NCBI GenBank assembly: GCA_021014325.1
Contig: CM037461.1
Span: forward strand, 22,243,376-22,307,375
DNA length: 64,000 nucleotides
From: Plazaster borealis
Lineage: Eukaryota; Echinodermata; Asteroidea; Forcipulatida; Labidiasteridae
Direction of reading: 5' to 3'
The translations under genes were made by a program, and so were the position numbers. The notes under the pieces are model-generated. The model was not told the DNA's origin and did no database searches. It saw nothing but the letters and a program-made list of their open reading frames with translations. How positions within the stretch are numbered: position 1 is the first letter of the stretch; every line of letters begins with the position of its first letter. Shown here in pieces: positions 35,926 to 47,755 of the stretch.

Positions 35926-36061
35926 AAATCAAAAAGTTAGAGTGACCTAATTTATTTCGTCTTGGAGCCAAGACTTCTTCATCTTGTCACTTTGTCATTA
36001 GCCTCTGAAGAAGTCCTGGTTCCAAGACGAAATATATTAGGTCACTCTAACTTTTTGATTT
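35926..36061. repeat. 136-bp hairpin
   Basis: Arms AATCAAAAAGTTAGAGTGAC (continuing to CTTGGAGCCAAGACTTCTTC) and the reverse ending GTCACTCTAACTTTTTGATT. The loop is about 25 bp. A foldback element or MITE remnant. Confidence 0.8.
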
Positions 36062-37008
36062 CTATATTTCAAGTAAACCTGGTCAGCGAGCAGTTTACAG
36101 CTGAATGGGGGGGGGGGTAGCTTACCCCCCTCCCCATTAAGCACAAGTATTTTCTGTTACAAACTGTCTACTTCTATGTTAGGTTTTTCTGTGGGGATCA
36201 AGTACAACAGGGTGCTCATAAAAAAGTAATCTAATAGTGGACCCATTCTATTGGAATTCATCAATATACAAATAATAAGCTTACCCCCCCCCCACCCCCA
36301 TTAAGCAATGTTTGCCTTAAAGCAACAACTTGAATGCTGTAATTTTTTTTTTAATGACCACTACTAATACAAAAACAAATGATGTGACCTGTGGAAAATT
36401 TGGTCAAACACAGAACAAACATCCTACGAAAATGCTGCATTAAAGCCAGTATACACTTTTGGTAAGATTGAAAAACATAAAACAAATCAGTTTTCTTACT
36501 ATTTGCTTGTGACATCAATGACAGCTTAACTTCAAACTTTCTTGGGTTTGCTTTTGTTCATGTTTACTGAATCACACAAACTGTGGACACTGATTTTGAG
36601 CACCATAAGTGTAAACTGCTTCAAGTGGTTACAATATGACCCATCTAAGGCAAAGTTTAATTCATATAGGATAAAAGGTAACATTCTCCCAAAGATTGAA
36701 ATCCAATAAAATTGAACATGGAACCTCAAACCTTATTATTATCAGATTAGATGAGCTTTTGTTATGTTATAGCTCCACTCTGATCATACAGTGAGCTTAG
36801 GATTGACATAATTTGTATCAACAACAAAACTGTCAAAAAGCACACAAAAGAAACATGTCCTTTGCTTATTCTTAAAAATGTTAAACTTGAAGAACATGTT
36901 TACATAGTCAGTTATTACAATGTACATTGAAATACCAGACTCTCCCAAGGTCTACCTTGAGAAAAGCAGTTTTCAGTATTCTTGAGATGTACATGTTTGA
37001 GTTCAAAC

Positions 37009-37133
37009 TTATCTGGTCAGCATATGAAAATGAGCGACTGCATTCCTCAGTGTCAGAATCTTTGGCGATTCTGGTGAAAACTTTCCTCCCCCTCGTTCAA
37101 TCTTCTGGCCATCTGGGTTGTAACCAGCGAACC
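37009..37133 (-). CDS. Coding-like exon, unrecognised protein
   Basis: After an acceptor-like CTGCTTTAG the minus strand reads GFAGYNPDGQKIERGGGKF and SPESPKILTLRNAVAHF, then a stop. The composition is protein-like and I know of no simple repeat that would produce it. The exon at 38050 ends in phase 2, which does not join this frame, so either an exon is missing between them, or one of them is frameshifted, or this is chance. Confidence 0.35.
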
Positions 37134-37243
37134 CTAAAGCAGAAAAAAAGTCAAAATCACAATGCTTGCAAATAAAAATTGTAAATTTGACGCTGCAGCA
37201 AATTGTGCTGCCACGATATGATAGGTTGTGTGAAAAAATGAGG

Positions 37244-37368
37244 GTTTGATTTACCCATACACCGATGTGTGTTAAGCACTGTATACTCTGTACTTTCCCT
37301 GAGTGCTGTGAAAAGTACTGAGTATACAGTGCTTTTAAAACACACATCGGTGTATGGGTAAATCAAAC
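37244..37368. repeat. 125-bp hairpin
   Basis: Arms GTTTGATTTACCCATACACC and the reverse GGTGTATGGGTAAATCAAAC, continuing inward through CGATGTGTGTT and AGCACTGTATACTC. The loop is about 30 bp. Confidence 0.85.
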
Positions 37369-37520
37369 AAATAACTTTCTTTATCCCCGATGCAAATACA
37401 ACATCTATAAATTTAAAAATGACAAACTCGTTTGTGTTTCAAATCCATACAGAATGGGTTGACAATTGTTGACAATGGTACCATTGCTTAGTGAATGATG
37501 AACTGTTAAGATAAAATAAA

Positions 37521-37906
37521 TTAAAGGCAGTGGACACTCTTGGTAATTACTCAAAATAATTATTGGCATAAAACCTTACTTGGTAACGAGAAATGGGGAG
37601 CTGTTGATAGTATAAAACATTGTGAGAAACGGTTCCCTCTGAAGTAACGTAGTTTTCGAGAAAGAAGTAATTTTCCACGAATTTGATTTTGAGACCTCGG
37701 AATTAGATTTTGAGGTCTCGAAATCAAGCATCTGAAAGCACACAACTTCGTGTGACAAGGGTGTTTTTTCTTGCATTATTATCTCGCAACTTCGACGACC
37801 AATTGAGCTCAAATTTTCACAGGTTTGTTATTTTATGCATATGGTGAGATACACCAAGTGAGAAGACTGGTCTTTGACAATTACCAATAGTGTCCAGTGT
37901 CTTTAA
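37521..37906. mobile_element. Complete 386-bp TTAA-type MITE
   Basis: TTAA at 37521-37524 and 37903-37906. Inverted ends AAAGGCAGTGGACACTCTTG and CAATAGTGTCCAGTGTCTTT. The centre contains a hairpin around GATTTTGAGACCTCGGAATT and AGATTTTGAGGTCTCG. Best-preserved member of this family in the window. Confidence 0.9.
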
Positions 37907-38137
37907 GTAATATCATGATTATTGCAACAGGTACAACATGTAACAACCCTTGAGCTTAGACTAAAAAATAACAGTCACACCCTGGTCTTATAAAGTCAGG
38001 TTTTTAAAACTTTGTCCTTTGTACACAAAGGATAATAAACAAAACTTACCTCTGAATATACTTCACGGTGTTTGATCCATCATTTGGGTACATGACGTTA
38101 AAAAAGTAGAAAGATCCAAACATCTCTGCCAGTGCCC

Positions 38138-39648
38138 TAGCCTTGATTCAAGGCTGTTGGCGTAGTGTACCCCGGCCCGGTGCGGCACGATTCGGCAACA
38201 ACTGCAGTGCATGGACAGTGTACATTGTACATGTACAGTACATGTACAGTACATGTACATACATTGTACAGCGAGAACAGTATAGCCAAGTCGTGAGTAC
38301 GGTCGTTCTTTCAACCTCGAACGCGTGACTCAAACAACAGCCTTGACCGGTTTGTAACTGAAGGCTTATGTGTTTCTTTATATTTTATTGGAAATCCAAT
38401 AAAAGCGCTTATGCAGGATGTGGGCGTTTCATTCTAAACATTGGCCAATCACAGGCGCGATTGAGAATGACGTATTTGACCTGAACGACAAGGCTGCATA
38501 ATTACTGCTGCTATAGCTAGCTAGCATGACTGTGTTGGTTATGTATACGCTGTACACGCAGATCGGCCGGTCGCGGCCGGCTCAGTGGAGCGCCTTGATC
38601 AAGGATATGGACAACCCTGATCATTCGCCATTCTTTTGGTTATTAATTCTGGAGTTGATGTAGTTTCTGCATTTGTGTTTTCCTTACATGTCCTCTCGAA
38701 GTCCGACTTAACTCTGTGCAGCCACACCGTCTTCATACTTTTGAATTGTTCTCGGGCAGGGTCTTAAGAATTTACTGCTAAGCAAAAATTGAAAGGATAC
38801 AGTCACACATGATACATGTGAATTAGAGTTTTTAGCTATACCTTATTCTAGTAAGTGTACTTGGGAAATGTGCTTTAAATAAATAGGCAGCTCTGAAATT
38901 GGGAACCTCTGGGGCGGCCCACAAGATATAAAAAGTGCAATAAGCTATTAATTGCCTCCATGATGAAGCATTCAACAATATTGTAGTTATTTGAGGTCTT
39001 TGTTTTGTATCTTCTACCTCCAATGAATGCACCAACAATGATTAAATCACTGTTTTAATGGTGCAAGATGTAGACAGGAGATGGTCAATCGGGCTTATAG
39101 GCCATTATAAAATAAAATAAAACGTCAGAAAAGCGTATTCCTGATGGGAAATGGTGTATACATGTTATGTACTAAATCGATCCACTCAACCTCATATTCC
39201 TGCCCTCATTGTCTCGCTCAGCTGACAATTTGTGGAGAATGCGCAACATTTTCAGATAGATATTATTATAACAAAATATTCCCAAATTCAAACCGGCGCG
39301 CCAGTGCATGCAAGTAGCCACATCTGGATACTGCATGCATATTCATAAGAATGAGTAAACAAGACTTCCGCCACTGACCAATGGGGTCTCGCCTTTCGCG
39401 CGCATTATAGTAATGAGTCATTGGCTTCAATACAAAACGATCAAGGCGTTGATTCGGTGAGTAAACGGGACGTATAGCTCACAATAATATGAGCATGCGC
39501 ACACTGATACTGCACACAGACACGTCCATGCACGTAGCTGGTAGCTCGGGCGAGTAGCTCGGGCGGGTAGCGCGGCGCAAATAAAATAAAAATTAAAACA
39601 TTACAATAAAGATTATAAAAAAAACCTCCAACGCCTTGATCAAGGCTA
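38138..39648. mobile_element. 1.51-kb inverted-repeat element with a 9-bp target duplication
   Basis: Ends TAGCCTTGATTCAAGGC and the inverse GCCTTGATCAAGGCTA, flanked on both sides by the identical 9-mer CCAGTGCCC. No transposase ORF. A 9-bp duplication fits MULE or Merlin-type elements, but the class is not established. It contains a GTAC-rich tract (38212-38276) and GC-rich patches (38560-38600, 39290-39310). Confidence 0.75.
38212..38276. repeat. Self-complementary TGTAC-repeat tract
   Basis: Runs of TGTACATGTACAGTACATGT; almost every window is its own reverse complement, so it can form cruciforms. Confidence 0.8.
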
Positions 39649-39682
39649 CCAGTGCCCTTGCATAATGGTCAATTACCATCAT

Positions 39683-40779
39683 AAACCGTCATGCTACCAG
39701 CAATGATTCACCTTTTGACATAAAGAAGAAAAATACAGGAATGTTAAAAAAGGGCGTTGTGATGAACATACTGAAACAAAAACAATAGATTTATATAAAC
39801 TTAATACAGTTTCTTTGCAGTATCAAGGAACAAATCTGTGAGTGAAACATAACAGAGTGTGGAACACCAAGAGAAAAAAATGGCACACTGTTTCTTACGG
39901 TTACATAAATTGTCTTTTTGAAGATATTTGTATCTGTCTGCATTGTAAAAAATAAACAAAACCAAAAAAACAAATAAAACACACAAGTCGCTTCAATTGG
40001 CTAAATACTGCATTAAAATATGAAACTATGTAGACAAGAATACAATAATTTCAGTTTATAGTACAATTACTTCTACAGTACTTAATATGAATGAGGAACA
40101 ATGCAAAATGTGTGAAAAAGACCCAATTGATTTTAAGACGGTATAAATTGATGCAAAATTATTTAACCCTCAAAGAGCCAGGCTGTGAGAGGTAAACAAA
40201 AACCCGGCTCTTTGAATTCAATAATATTTCAACGAATTACCACGTACAACCAGACAGGGTGTTTTGGGCAGGGAAGCATTGCCAGACACATCCCGAGCTA
40301 CAGTGGTGCTCTGTATGTATACACCATACATGTATAAAGGGGGGAAAAGGCATTGGATTTTTAACGTTGTGTAAAAACCTCACAAAATTCCATTTAAGCA
40401 TGACATAATCTTGCAAATTAAAGTCCTTTTTCGATTGGAGCTGCTAGTAGCAGTACAGCTTGAACCACCAGACGTATCAGTAATGTTAGAGTAAGTTATA
40501 CCTGTGGTCTCGAAGAGTATGACTTTTGAAACCAGAATAACTGATAAAACGCCGAGAACAGTTTTCAACACAACACGGAAATGAATAATTTACAATACTT
40601 CTGTGGAGGCCGTGATCACAATTAGTTGCGATAACATAACCCTCCCGACGGCGATAGCCGGAGGGTTACGAGCCTAGCTCGAGCGGCAAACGGCAATCTG
40701 GTCCAACACGTACAATTTCGACAGCAAGTCAGCAGATTTGCTCCATTTTTACCACTTTTGAAAATCATGACACCAATTC
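39683..40779. other. No gene recognised
   Basis: AT-rich sequence with short frames only. A GC-rich hairpin (ACCCTCCCGACGGCGATAGC with CGGAGGGTT) lies at 40638-40669. Confidence 0.5.
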
Positions 40780-41710
40780 ACTGTAAAAAAAAAGCCCGTA
40801 AAATTTACGGGAATCGGTTGTGCAGCGAGATGCCAACCGATTCCCGTAAATTTTACGTTGAGAAAGTTGTCAATATACGATGTAAACCGTAAACAAAGTT
40901 ACGGCGTGGCGTGATTTTTACGGTGAGAAACCTGTCAATTTTATGTTTAGATGCGAACAAAGAATACGAAAAAAAAAACCTTCAACTTTCAATCTGTGCA
41001 AGTATGTACGCACCCCAGATGATAATCACTTAAAATAGTGCTGTGCATTCACGGGTAATTTTGTATCGGGTACCCGTTACCAACATTAATTCTGTTTTCG
41101 AGTACCCGTTATAATACTCGATAAATAATGACATCACAGCGGTCATTGAGTTACAGGTTGATTACTCTACTGCTCTAGAAACATTAGTGTAATCAAGCAA
41201 TGGTACCATAATCTCAGTCATGCTAAAAACATTTAATATAAAACAATTGCTTCGTTCCAATTATATAAATTTCGGGTTTTACTGTCTACCCACGGTGTGA
41301 AATTTTTAAATGCTGATACAAAACATTTTTCAATTGAACTACACCTGGGCCTAGCTATAATAAACTTACACATATTTAAGTGTAAGCTACTGCGCATGAC
41401 AGACTGTCAAACCTACAATGGTTTTGAATAAACATCGAGTTCTTTATGTGTGCATAATTAATTAGATCCCGCCCATTTCATTCTAGTTATCCAATAAATC
41501 CATGACAATGGTTTCTGGTAAATAGTCGCCCCGCCTGAACTTGCTCATAAGCATTGCGCGTACGCGGTGTTCCAATGTATCCCAGAGTGCTTTTGGAGTG
41601 CCCAGTAATACGGATTTTGGCCGTAAAAGGCTGAGGAAAAGCGAGAACGGTAATTTACCGTCGATATATACACATTTTTCACCGTAAAATCACGGAATTT
41701 GTTTACAGTG
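40780..41710. mobile_element. About 930-bp element with CACTGTAAA ends
   Basis: The left end is CACTGTAAAAAAAAAGCCC and the right end TTTGTTTACAGTG. The subterminal regions are rich in CGTAAA/TTTACGG motifs, including a hairpin (CGTAAAATTTACGGGAATCG with CGATTCCCGTAAATTTTACG type arms). CACTA- or hAT-like affinity is uncertain; I could not identify a target duplication. Confidence 0.5.
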
Positions 41711-41794
41711 TTCTAGGAACACGAACTTGATCCTCAATGTCTAATGGATCCTCCCATATCACTCAAAACACCATTGAGGAAATATTTTGAAGAA

Positions 41795-41975
41795 AAAGGA
41801 CAAAAACTTACCCCGAGCGAAAGAGTAAAAAATGTCCCGGGTTGAGAATTTGAATCTGAGTGGGGCGCGCGGAGCTTCGGCTGTGTGTGCAGGTCAACGG
41901 GGTCAACGGTCTCAGCGCTGCGCGCGTGTGGTGACTCTTTCGCTCGGGGATCTGGTAAGTTGTTGTCCTTTTGTC
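41795..41975. repeat. Inverted repeat around a CpG-rich core
   Basis: CTTACCCCGAGCGAAAGAGT on the left and ACTCTTTCGCTCGGGG with GGTAAG on the right. The centre (41865-41930) is GC-rich. The two ends look like mirror-image splice-donor contexts, but no coding frame is supported. Confidence 0.6.
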
Positions 41976-42450
41976 CTAAAAAGTTGCGGCCTCAACAAAG
42001 GATGATGAGAGAGGGGACGATCAACTGGTATTTTTTTCGGGGGGGGGACACACCTTAAAAGCAAAATAGCATATAGTTGTATGCATAATAATTACAGAGT
42101 CAACAGGACAATTGCCCAAAATCGGGATTTCTTGTATAAAATCAACAATTAAAACACTTATCTGAACAGAATTCGAACATTTGTAGTTGTTTTTGTATTA
42201 TTTGTTGGGGCCTACGGGGTGGGTGGTAAAATACTTTGTCTTACTAACCCAACAGACAATGAATACAGTGAATAGAACAGCTGTGTAATTTATTCAATAC
42301 TCGTGGACAGCACCATAGCCGCTTGCAGCAGGGCTAAAATGACAATAAAATTACTAAAATATCTCAAATTTTACAAAAGTATATTATACAGAAGTTTAAA
42401 AATTGGTTAGAAATTTACAAGTAAATATACATACTTACATATACATGTAG

Positions 42451-42699
42451 TAACGTAGTTTTTGAGAAAGAGGTAATTTCTCACTAAAATAATAAAAACT
42501 TCTTGCAGGAAGTTTGTATTCCTATCTGAAAGCACACACATTGTACAACAAGGGTGTTTTTTCTTTCATCATTTTCTTGCAACTTCGATGACCAATTGAG
42601 CCCAAATTTTCACAGGCTTGTTATTTTATGCATATGTTGGGATACACCAAATGAGAACACTGGTCTTTGACAGTTACCAAACGTGTACGGTGCCTTTAA
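42451..42699. mobile_element. TTAA-type MITE, inverse orientation, left end truncated
   Basis: Contains the reverse core (AACTTCGATGACCAATTGAG) and ends ACGTGTACGGTGCCTTTAA, with TTAA at 42696-42699. Confidence 0.75.
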
Positions 42700-42837
42700 G
42701 TCATGCAATTAAAAAAAATGATGAGCTTTTCTTTCAAGGTGTACACAAAGACTAAACATTAAAAATAAATATAACTATTCTTTTCAACGCCAATAAAAAA
42801 TTCCAATTAAAAATAAAACAGATAAAACTGCGATAAC

Positions 42838-42871
42838 CCCCCCCCCCCACACACACACACACACACACACC
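42838..42871. repeat. Poly-C and CA microsatellite
   Basis: A C-run followed by about 12 CA units. Imperfect TTGTGGGGTC-type repeats follow (42880-43010). Confidence 0.9.
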
Positions 42872-43221
42872 CATCCTTACGGATCCGGTTTGTGGGGTAC
42901 TGCTATTGTTGTTCTATTATTCCCTTTTCTGAAGAATTCCCTTGTGGGGCCCAATTGTTCCCATTGAAATGACCTTGTGGGGTCAATTGTTCCATTGTTG
43001 TCAGGACCCCACATATGCCCTTCCGTGTGTCCACACATACTTGTAATGACCTGCAAACGTGTGGACTTTCATGTTTTACCATACAAACGAGGACTGCAGT
43101 ATTTTAAGGGCTACTTACGCTGTTTTAGCAGATAATTAAAGTTTTAACCGTGGACGTCTTAAAAATGGGTGGTAACAGGTTACTGAAGCTTCCTGGCTTC
43201 ACGAAGTTTTCACATTCAAAC

Positions 43222-43826
43222 CGTGGACGTACACAAGACGTCCGCGGTGGTATATTCGATTAATAGGTCCACGCTTGCATGTCCATTACAGGAGTATAAC
43301 GTACACAAGACGTCCACGGTGGTATATTCGACTAATAGGTCCACGCTTGCATGTCCATTACGGAAGTATAATGTACACACATGTACATTACACAAGACGT
43401 CAACGGTGGTATATTCGATTAATAGTTCCACGCTTGCATGTCCATTACAGGAGTATAACGTACACAAGATGTCCACGGTGGTACATTCGATTAATAGGTC
43501 CACGCTTGCATGTCCATTAACGTACACAAGACGTCCACGGTGGTACATTCGATTAATAGGTCCACGCTTGCATGTCCATTACAGGGGTATAACGTACACA
43601 AGACGTCCACGGTGGTACATTCGATTAATAGGTCCACGCTTGCATGTCCATTACAGGAGTATAATGTACACACATGTACATTACACAAGACGTCAACGGT
43701 GGTATATTCGATTAATAGGTCCACGCTTGCATGTCCATTACAGGAGTATAATGTACACAAGACGTCCACGGTGGTATATTCGATTAATAGGTCCACCGTA
43801 GCATGTCCATTACAGGAGTATAACAA
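43222..43826. repeat. Minisatellite, 72-bp period with two longer variant units
   Basis: About nine units, each with ACACAAGACGTCCACGGTGG, TATTCGATTAATAGGTCCAC and GCTTGCATGTCCATTACAGG. Two units carry an extra ACACATGTACATT block and one is short by about ten bases. Because 72 is a multiple of three, long frames run along both strands; they are a by-product of the period and not a gene. Confidence 0.9.
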
Positions 43827-44249
43827 GACGTAAATAAGATTTGTAATTAAGATTTGAAATTTTCCAAATGTCATTTGTTGATGTTTTCTAAGGTCATTCA
43901 CAGCAATAAAAGAGACGGAAAAGAAAGAGAAACATTATATACAAAGCCACATAGATTTAACTCAACAAGTTAACTGAAACATTTATTTCTGCAAACAATG
44001 TTAATTATCAAATATAGATGCCAACTGGAAACAAGATAATTATTTTAAAAAAACGCAACGACAAAAATACAGAGTTCCAAACTCTAGTCTTCTGTTCTTG
44101 GGGTCACAATTATAATGGCATTCTCTGTGCTTGGAAAACTGGCAATACACAAGTCTTGTACATTCTAATCTCTCGTGAAGTTTTGATAACATTTCAGTTT
44201 TTAAATTTATGTAACAGGACATAACATTTTCAAATACCACATTTGCAGT

Positions 44250-45075
44250 TTGAATTTGTGTTCACCTCTGCCAAAACCATTTATTTTACTGTTCCGGGAG
44301 TTGTTCTATCATGTGTGCCTAACGATTATATGCAATAAGTGTACACTAGAATAATAATAGATGAAAATGCTTTACTTATAAGTCAAAAATATTAGTGATA
44401 TTATCTGTGTTCATTCATAAGGTGGCAAAATGACCAACACAAGACCTACTGTATGTGTTTTTTCCCCAAACTACTTGACCCCCCCCCCCCACCACCAGTT
44501 ACAAACATGAACTGTAAAAATTGGGACCAATCTACACTTTCTGAATGTATTTCATCTGTTGCGAACTGCCTATCAACCTCTATAAGATTATATAATTTGT
44601 TTGAATAAACAACTTAAAGGAACAATTGAGCTTTATTATAAAACTGGAAACTCTGTAGGCCTCAGAAATTGATGCTTACTTCCTTTTAACTTCTATATGA
44701 TCACTGATATTGTTAAAGTAAATAAATAAAATGGAAATTAAAACTTTAGTTTCAACGAGAAATTAAATTTCAGATTTTAACTAAATGACAAGCAAGTTGC
44801 TATAATTGTTAAGTGCACGAGTCTTAAGTATACACTTCTTATAAACCATGTGTTCTATCAATTACACAATGCATGTATTCTATGTAAATGAGTGTACACT
44901 ATAAAATAATAGTCAAAATACTTTAAACAAGTCCAAAATATTAGAAGTACAGTTTTCTGTGATAAGTTATAATGTGGCAAAATGCCCAAGACAAAAACTA
45001 CTGTATATGTGCTTTCGCAAGCTATGCCCCCGCCCCCCCCCCTCACCAGTCATCTCTTAAGAATTGACTATGAAA
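44250..45075. repeat. Two diverged units of a triplicated segment of about 0.57 kb
   Basis: 44250-44820 and 44823-45075 share TACACTTCTTATAAACCATG, GTGGCAAAATGCCCAAGACA and a C-run followed by CACCAGTTACAAA. A third unit is at 46200-47015. No coding evidence. Confidence 0.7.
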
Positions 45076-45389
45076 TTATAACAGATTCCTCATATACAGA
45101 TTACATTTTCAAATATTGCATTTTTCGCTCGTTGTTTCTTTGTATATTGCACAGTCACGCCAAATGTATCCATACATGTAGCTGTACAGTACATACATTA
45201 GTCTTCAACCGGAGCGTCTTGGAACCAAGACTATACACAATGTAAACTAACTACACGTGCTCACGTGCTACGTGCATGTTCAGTGTGTGCGTAGTGCCTA
45301 CATGTGTTAATACACTGTTGTGCCGTCGTGCGTTGTCAACGTGAGTCACGTCAAGAGACACGTGCGCTTTAACCAACGTTGGCTTTAAC

Positions 45390-46195
45390 GTCCGGTTTTG
45401 ACCAGATGTAAAAGTCAAAATGTTGTCATGTCTGTGCAAAAGTTTGAGCAGGCTCAATCATCTATCACCTGATGCAAAAACTTTGATAAAAATTTAGGTG
45501 GTTTTTGAGATAAGAATTTTGTGAAATTTTCAACTTCCGGTTTGAACCAGAAGTCAAGGTCAAACAGGGTCATACTTTGTGTACCTTTTGTTGATCGTTT
45601 AACGACCTATCCGATGATGTATAGATTGTAAAAATCCAATATGTGGTTCAAGAGTTATGATTTGTTTACAAATATTAAACTTTGACTCATTGTAATTCAA
45701 TACCTGATGACGTCATCATGACATCATCAAGTTTGTGTCGTCTTGATATTGAGGTCCAATTATCTGGTGAGTTTCAATGTTCAATTCAATTTTAATCTTG
45801 AGTTATGCCCCGAAATTCATTTTTTTAAGAAAAACAAACAAAGGCAAACTTTGACCTTCCGGTACGACCGGAAGCAAAAAGTCTTGATCTATCCGATGCT
45901 CAATTATGAACATCACAGCTTTCAAATTCAAGGAGATACAGCCAATAACAAATGGTCATTTTTCAACTTTAAAACCCTTGTAATTCGACACCTGATGACG
46001 TCATCATGACGTCAGTAAGTTGGTGCCGTCTTCATATTGAGGTTCAATTGTCTGATGAGTTTCAAGGTTCAATTCAGTTTCAATCTTGAGTTATGTTCTA
46101 GAGAAGAGTTCCAGGGAAGAAGAAGAAGAAGAAGATGGAGAAGAAAAAAAAACCCAGAACAAAAACAAAGAGGTGCTCGTGCTCATATTGCACGA
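45390..46195. repeat. Repeat-bearing insertion with two CTGATGACGTCATCATGAC units
   Basis: Contains two tandem diverged units of about 290 bp (centred near 45710 and 46000), each with a palindromic TGATGACGTCATCA and CAAGTTTGTG-like follow-up. The right end has a GAA-rich tract and a terminal hairpin (AGGTGCTCGTGC with GCACGAACACCT). It splits the second and third units of the 0.57-kb triplication, so it is probably a mobile insertion. Confidence 0.5.
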
Positions 46196-46199
46196 ACAC

Positions 46200-47015
46200 C
46201 TAATTAAAATTAAAACTTTAGTTTCAACAACAAATTAAATTTCAGATTTCAACTGAAGCAAGTCGCTATAATGGACCAATCCGGCCTATCAACCAAACTG
46301 TGCGCGTTCACCCATTTTGACAAATCACAGCCATGATTGCGCAATCAAAAGTTGAACAAAAGTCGGTCATGCGTACGTGCGTATATTTGGCACGCGCGGC
46401 AAAATTGTGGAGAATGGCATTGGAAAGGCTAGATACGCGTGTTTATGCTGACATTAAACATGTACGCAGTGGGCGGAGCTTAATGGAAAGCTGGAACGGT
46501 CCATTGTAGTCTCAAGTATACACTTCTTATAAACCATGTGTTCTATCGATTGCACAATGCATGTATTCTATGTAATGAGTGTACACTAGAAAATAAGTCA
46601 AAAATACTTTACTTAAGTCAAAAATATTAGAAGTTACAGTTTTCTGTGATAAGTTATAATGTGGCAAAATGCCCAAGACAAGAAATACTGTATGTGCTTT
46701 GGCAAATTGTGCCCCCCCCCCCTCACCAGTTACAAAATTGTACTGTGAAGATTGGGACCAATCTACACTCTTCCTGAATGTATGTCATCTCTTAAGAGTT
46801 GACTATGAATTGCTAAAATATTACTCGTTTTGTTTGAATAAACAAATTAAAGAAACATTGAAGCTTTACATGTCAAACATTCTTATTTCGTACTTTTTCT
46901 GTAGACGTCAGAAATTGATGTTAACTTTCTTTCAATTTCTATGATCACTACTTTTGTTAAAATAAACAAATACAAAAATCTTCTACAACTTTTGTTTGAT
47001 TAAAATAAATTACAT
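46200..47015. repeat. Third unit of the 0.57-kb triplicated segment
   Basis: Matches 44740-45075, with an insertion at 46272-46506. Confidence 0.7.
46272..46506. mobile_element. 235-bp MITE-like insertion
   Basis: Ends ATGGACCAATCCGGCC and the inverse GCTGGAACGGTCCAT. Absent from the matching place near 44800 (CTATAATTGTTAAGTG). Confidence 0.55.
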
Positions 47016-47105
47016 GCTAATAAAATGTGTAATCTCTTGTTGACAAATCTGTGCAATTTCAGAACAAAGGGCCTTCTGTCTTCAAGTCTTTGTATTTTTC
47101 TTATT

Positions 47106-47355
47106 TTACCGGATCTGCAGAAAGCTCATTGGATCTTTTTTTCGGACCTGGTTTCTCACAAAGTCTTTTACGTTTCTCCAAGTACGATTCTGGAACAGCT
47201 GGGGTTCGGCATTCATCAATGTAGTAATGGGTCCCTTCCCAGGTACCTTCCGCATCCTCAGGAACATGCCCAGATGCTTCACAACTGCTTTTTTTCAGCA
47301 CAAGTCCATGGCCTCTTTGTTTGCTGCTGTACAACAAGCTTTGTCACATCTGCAT
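47106..47355 (-). CDS. C-terminal SANT/Myb-like exon of the recombinase-fold gene, frameshifted in an A-run
   Basis: The acceptor CATTACAG lies just before 47355. In the phase left by the upstream exon, the frame starts DADVTKLVVQQQTKRPWT and CAEK. It then breaks at an A7 run; one more A would open a frame AVVKHLGMFLRMRKVPGK, NRTWRNVKDFVRNQVRKK and a stop at 47106-47108. The W-spaced, basic helical pattern is like the SANT/Myb-type tail found in related fish and invertebrate proteins of this architecture, as I recall them. The missing base may be a real mutation or an assembly error in a homopolymer. An antisense frame of 139 codons on the plus strand (47025-47444) is judged a shadow. Confidence 0.6.
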
Positions 47356-47665
47356 CTGTAATGAAGTCGAACACAGTTTTAAAAAGTTCTTTCATTCTCT
47401 ACCATCACCCCTCACCCATGTGCATAAGACATTTGCTGCACTGACAAACCTTGTCTCAGGTACTTGTTGGTTGTACAAATGACTTTGGTGTGGTCAAATA
47501 GTACCTTACTTGACTACATTATGTTGTCTTCAATATTTAGTGTCCCATACTTGATAGCTTGTTAAATACAGGTTTTGCAAAGCAGCTGTAAAAGTGTCAT
47601 ACATTTTGGCGGCTCCAACTAGTAAGAATATCTTTCTGATTGATTCTAAAATCCAATGTACAAAC

Positions 47666-47755
47666 CTTTAGCTTCCTCATTCAGATTCATGGGTTCCTCG
47701 GGCTCATCATCTCTCTCATCACCTGACAATTCTGACATCTCATCTGTATCGTATT
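47666..47755 (-). CDS. Acidic middle exon of the recombinase-fold gene
   Basis: 90 bp, flanked by TTTCTTAG and a GTTTGTAC donor, phase 1 at both ends. It fits without adjustment between the exon ending at 48817 and the one starting at 47355. It encodes EYDTDEMSELSGDERDDEPE and EEPMNLNEEAK: a strongly acidic linker. The exact phase match at both junctions is the main evidence that it is real. Confidence 0.65.

Larger units (their letters stand above)
38050..39682 (-). pseudogene. Coding-like exon split by a transposon
   Basis: With the element 38138-39648 and one copy of its target duplication removed, the minus strand from 39682 reads a continuous frame. It runs MMVIDHYARALAEMFGSF, then NVMYPNDGSNTVKYIQ, and ends at a GTAAGT donor (38049-38044) in phase 2. 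I do not recognise the family. Upstream of the first ATG the frame meets a stop, so this is either a first exon or its 5' boundary is not visible. The insertion would destroy the exon. Confidence 0.45.

Noticed and set aside
40380..40571. 63-codon minus-strand ORF with a signal-peptide-like start
   Set aside because: No splice donor, no homologous copy and no domain; probably chance.
43223..43801. 192-codon ORF and antisense ORFs
   Set aside because: They are consequences of a 72-bp tandem repeat and do not look like a gene.
45690..46010. Tandem CRE-like TGACGTCA promoter sites
   Set aside because: They belong to a repeated insertion with no gene next to it; the palindrome looks like a property of the repeat.
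47025..47444. Plus-strand ORF of 139 codons
   Set aside because: Lies antisense to the SANT-like exon, which has matching splice phases; no domain is visible on the plus strand.
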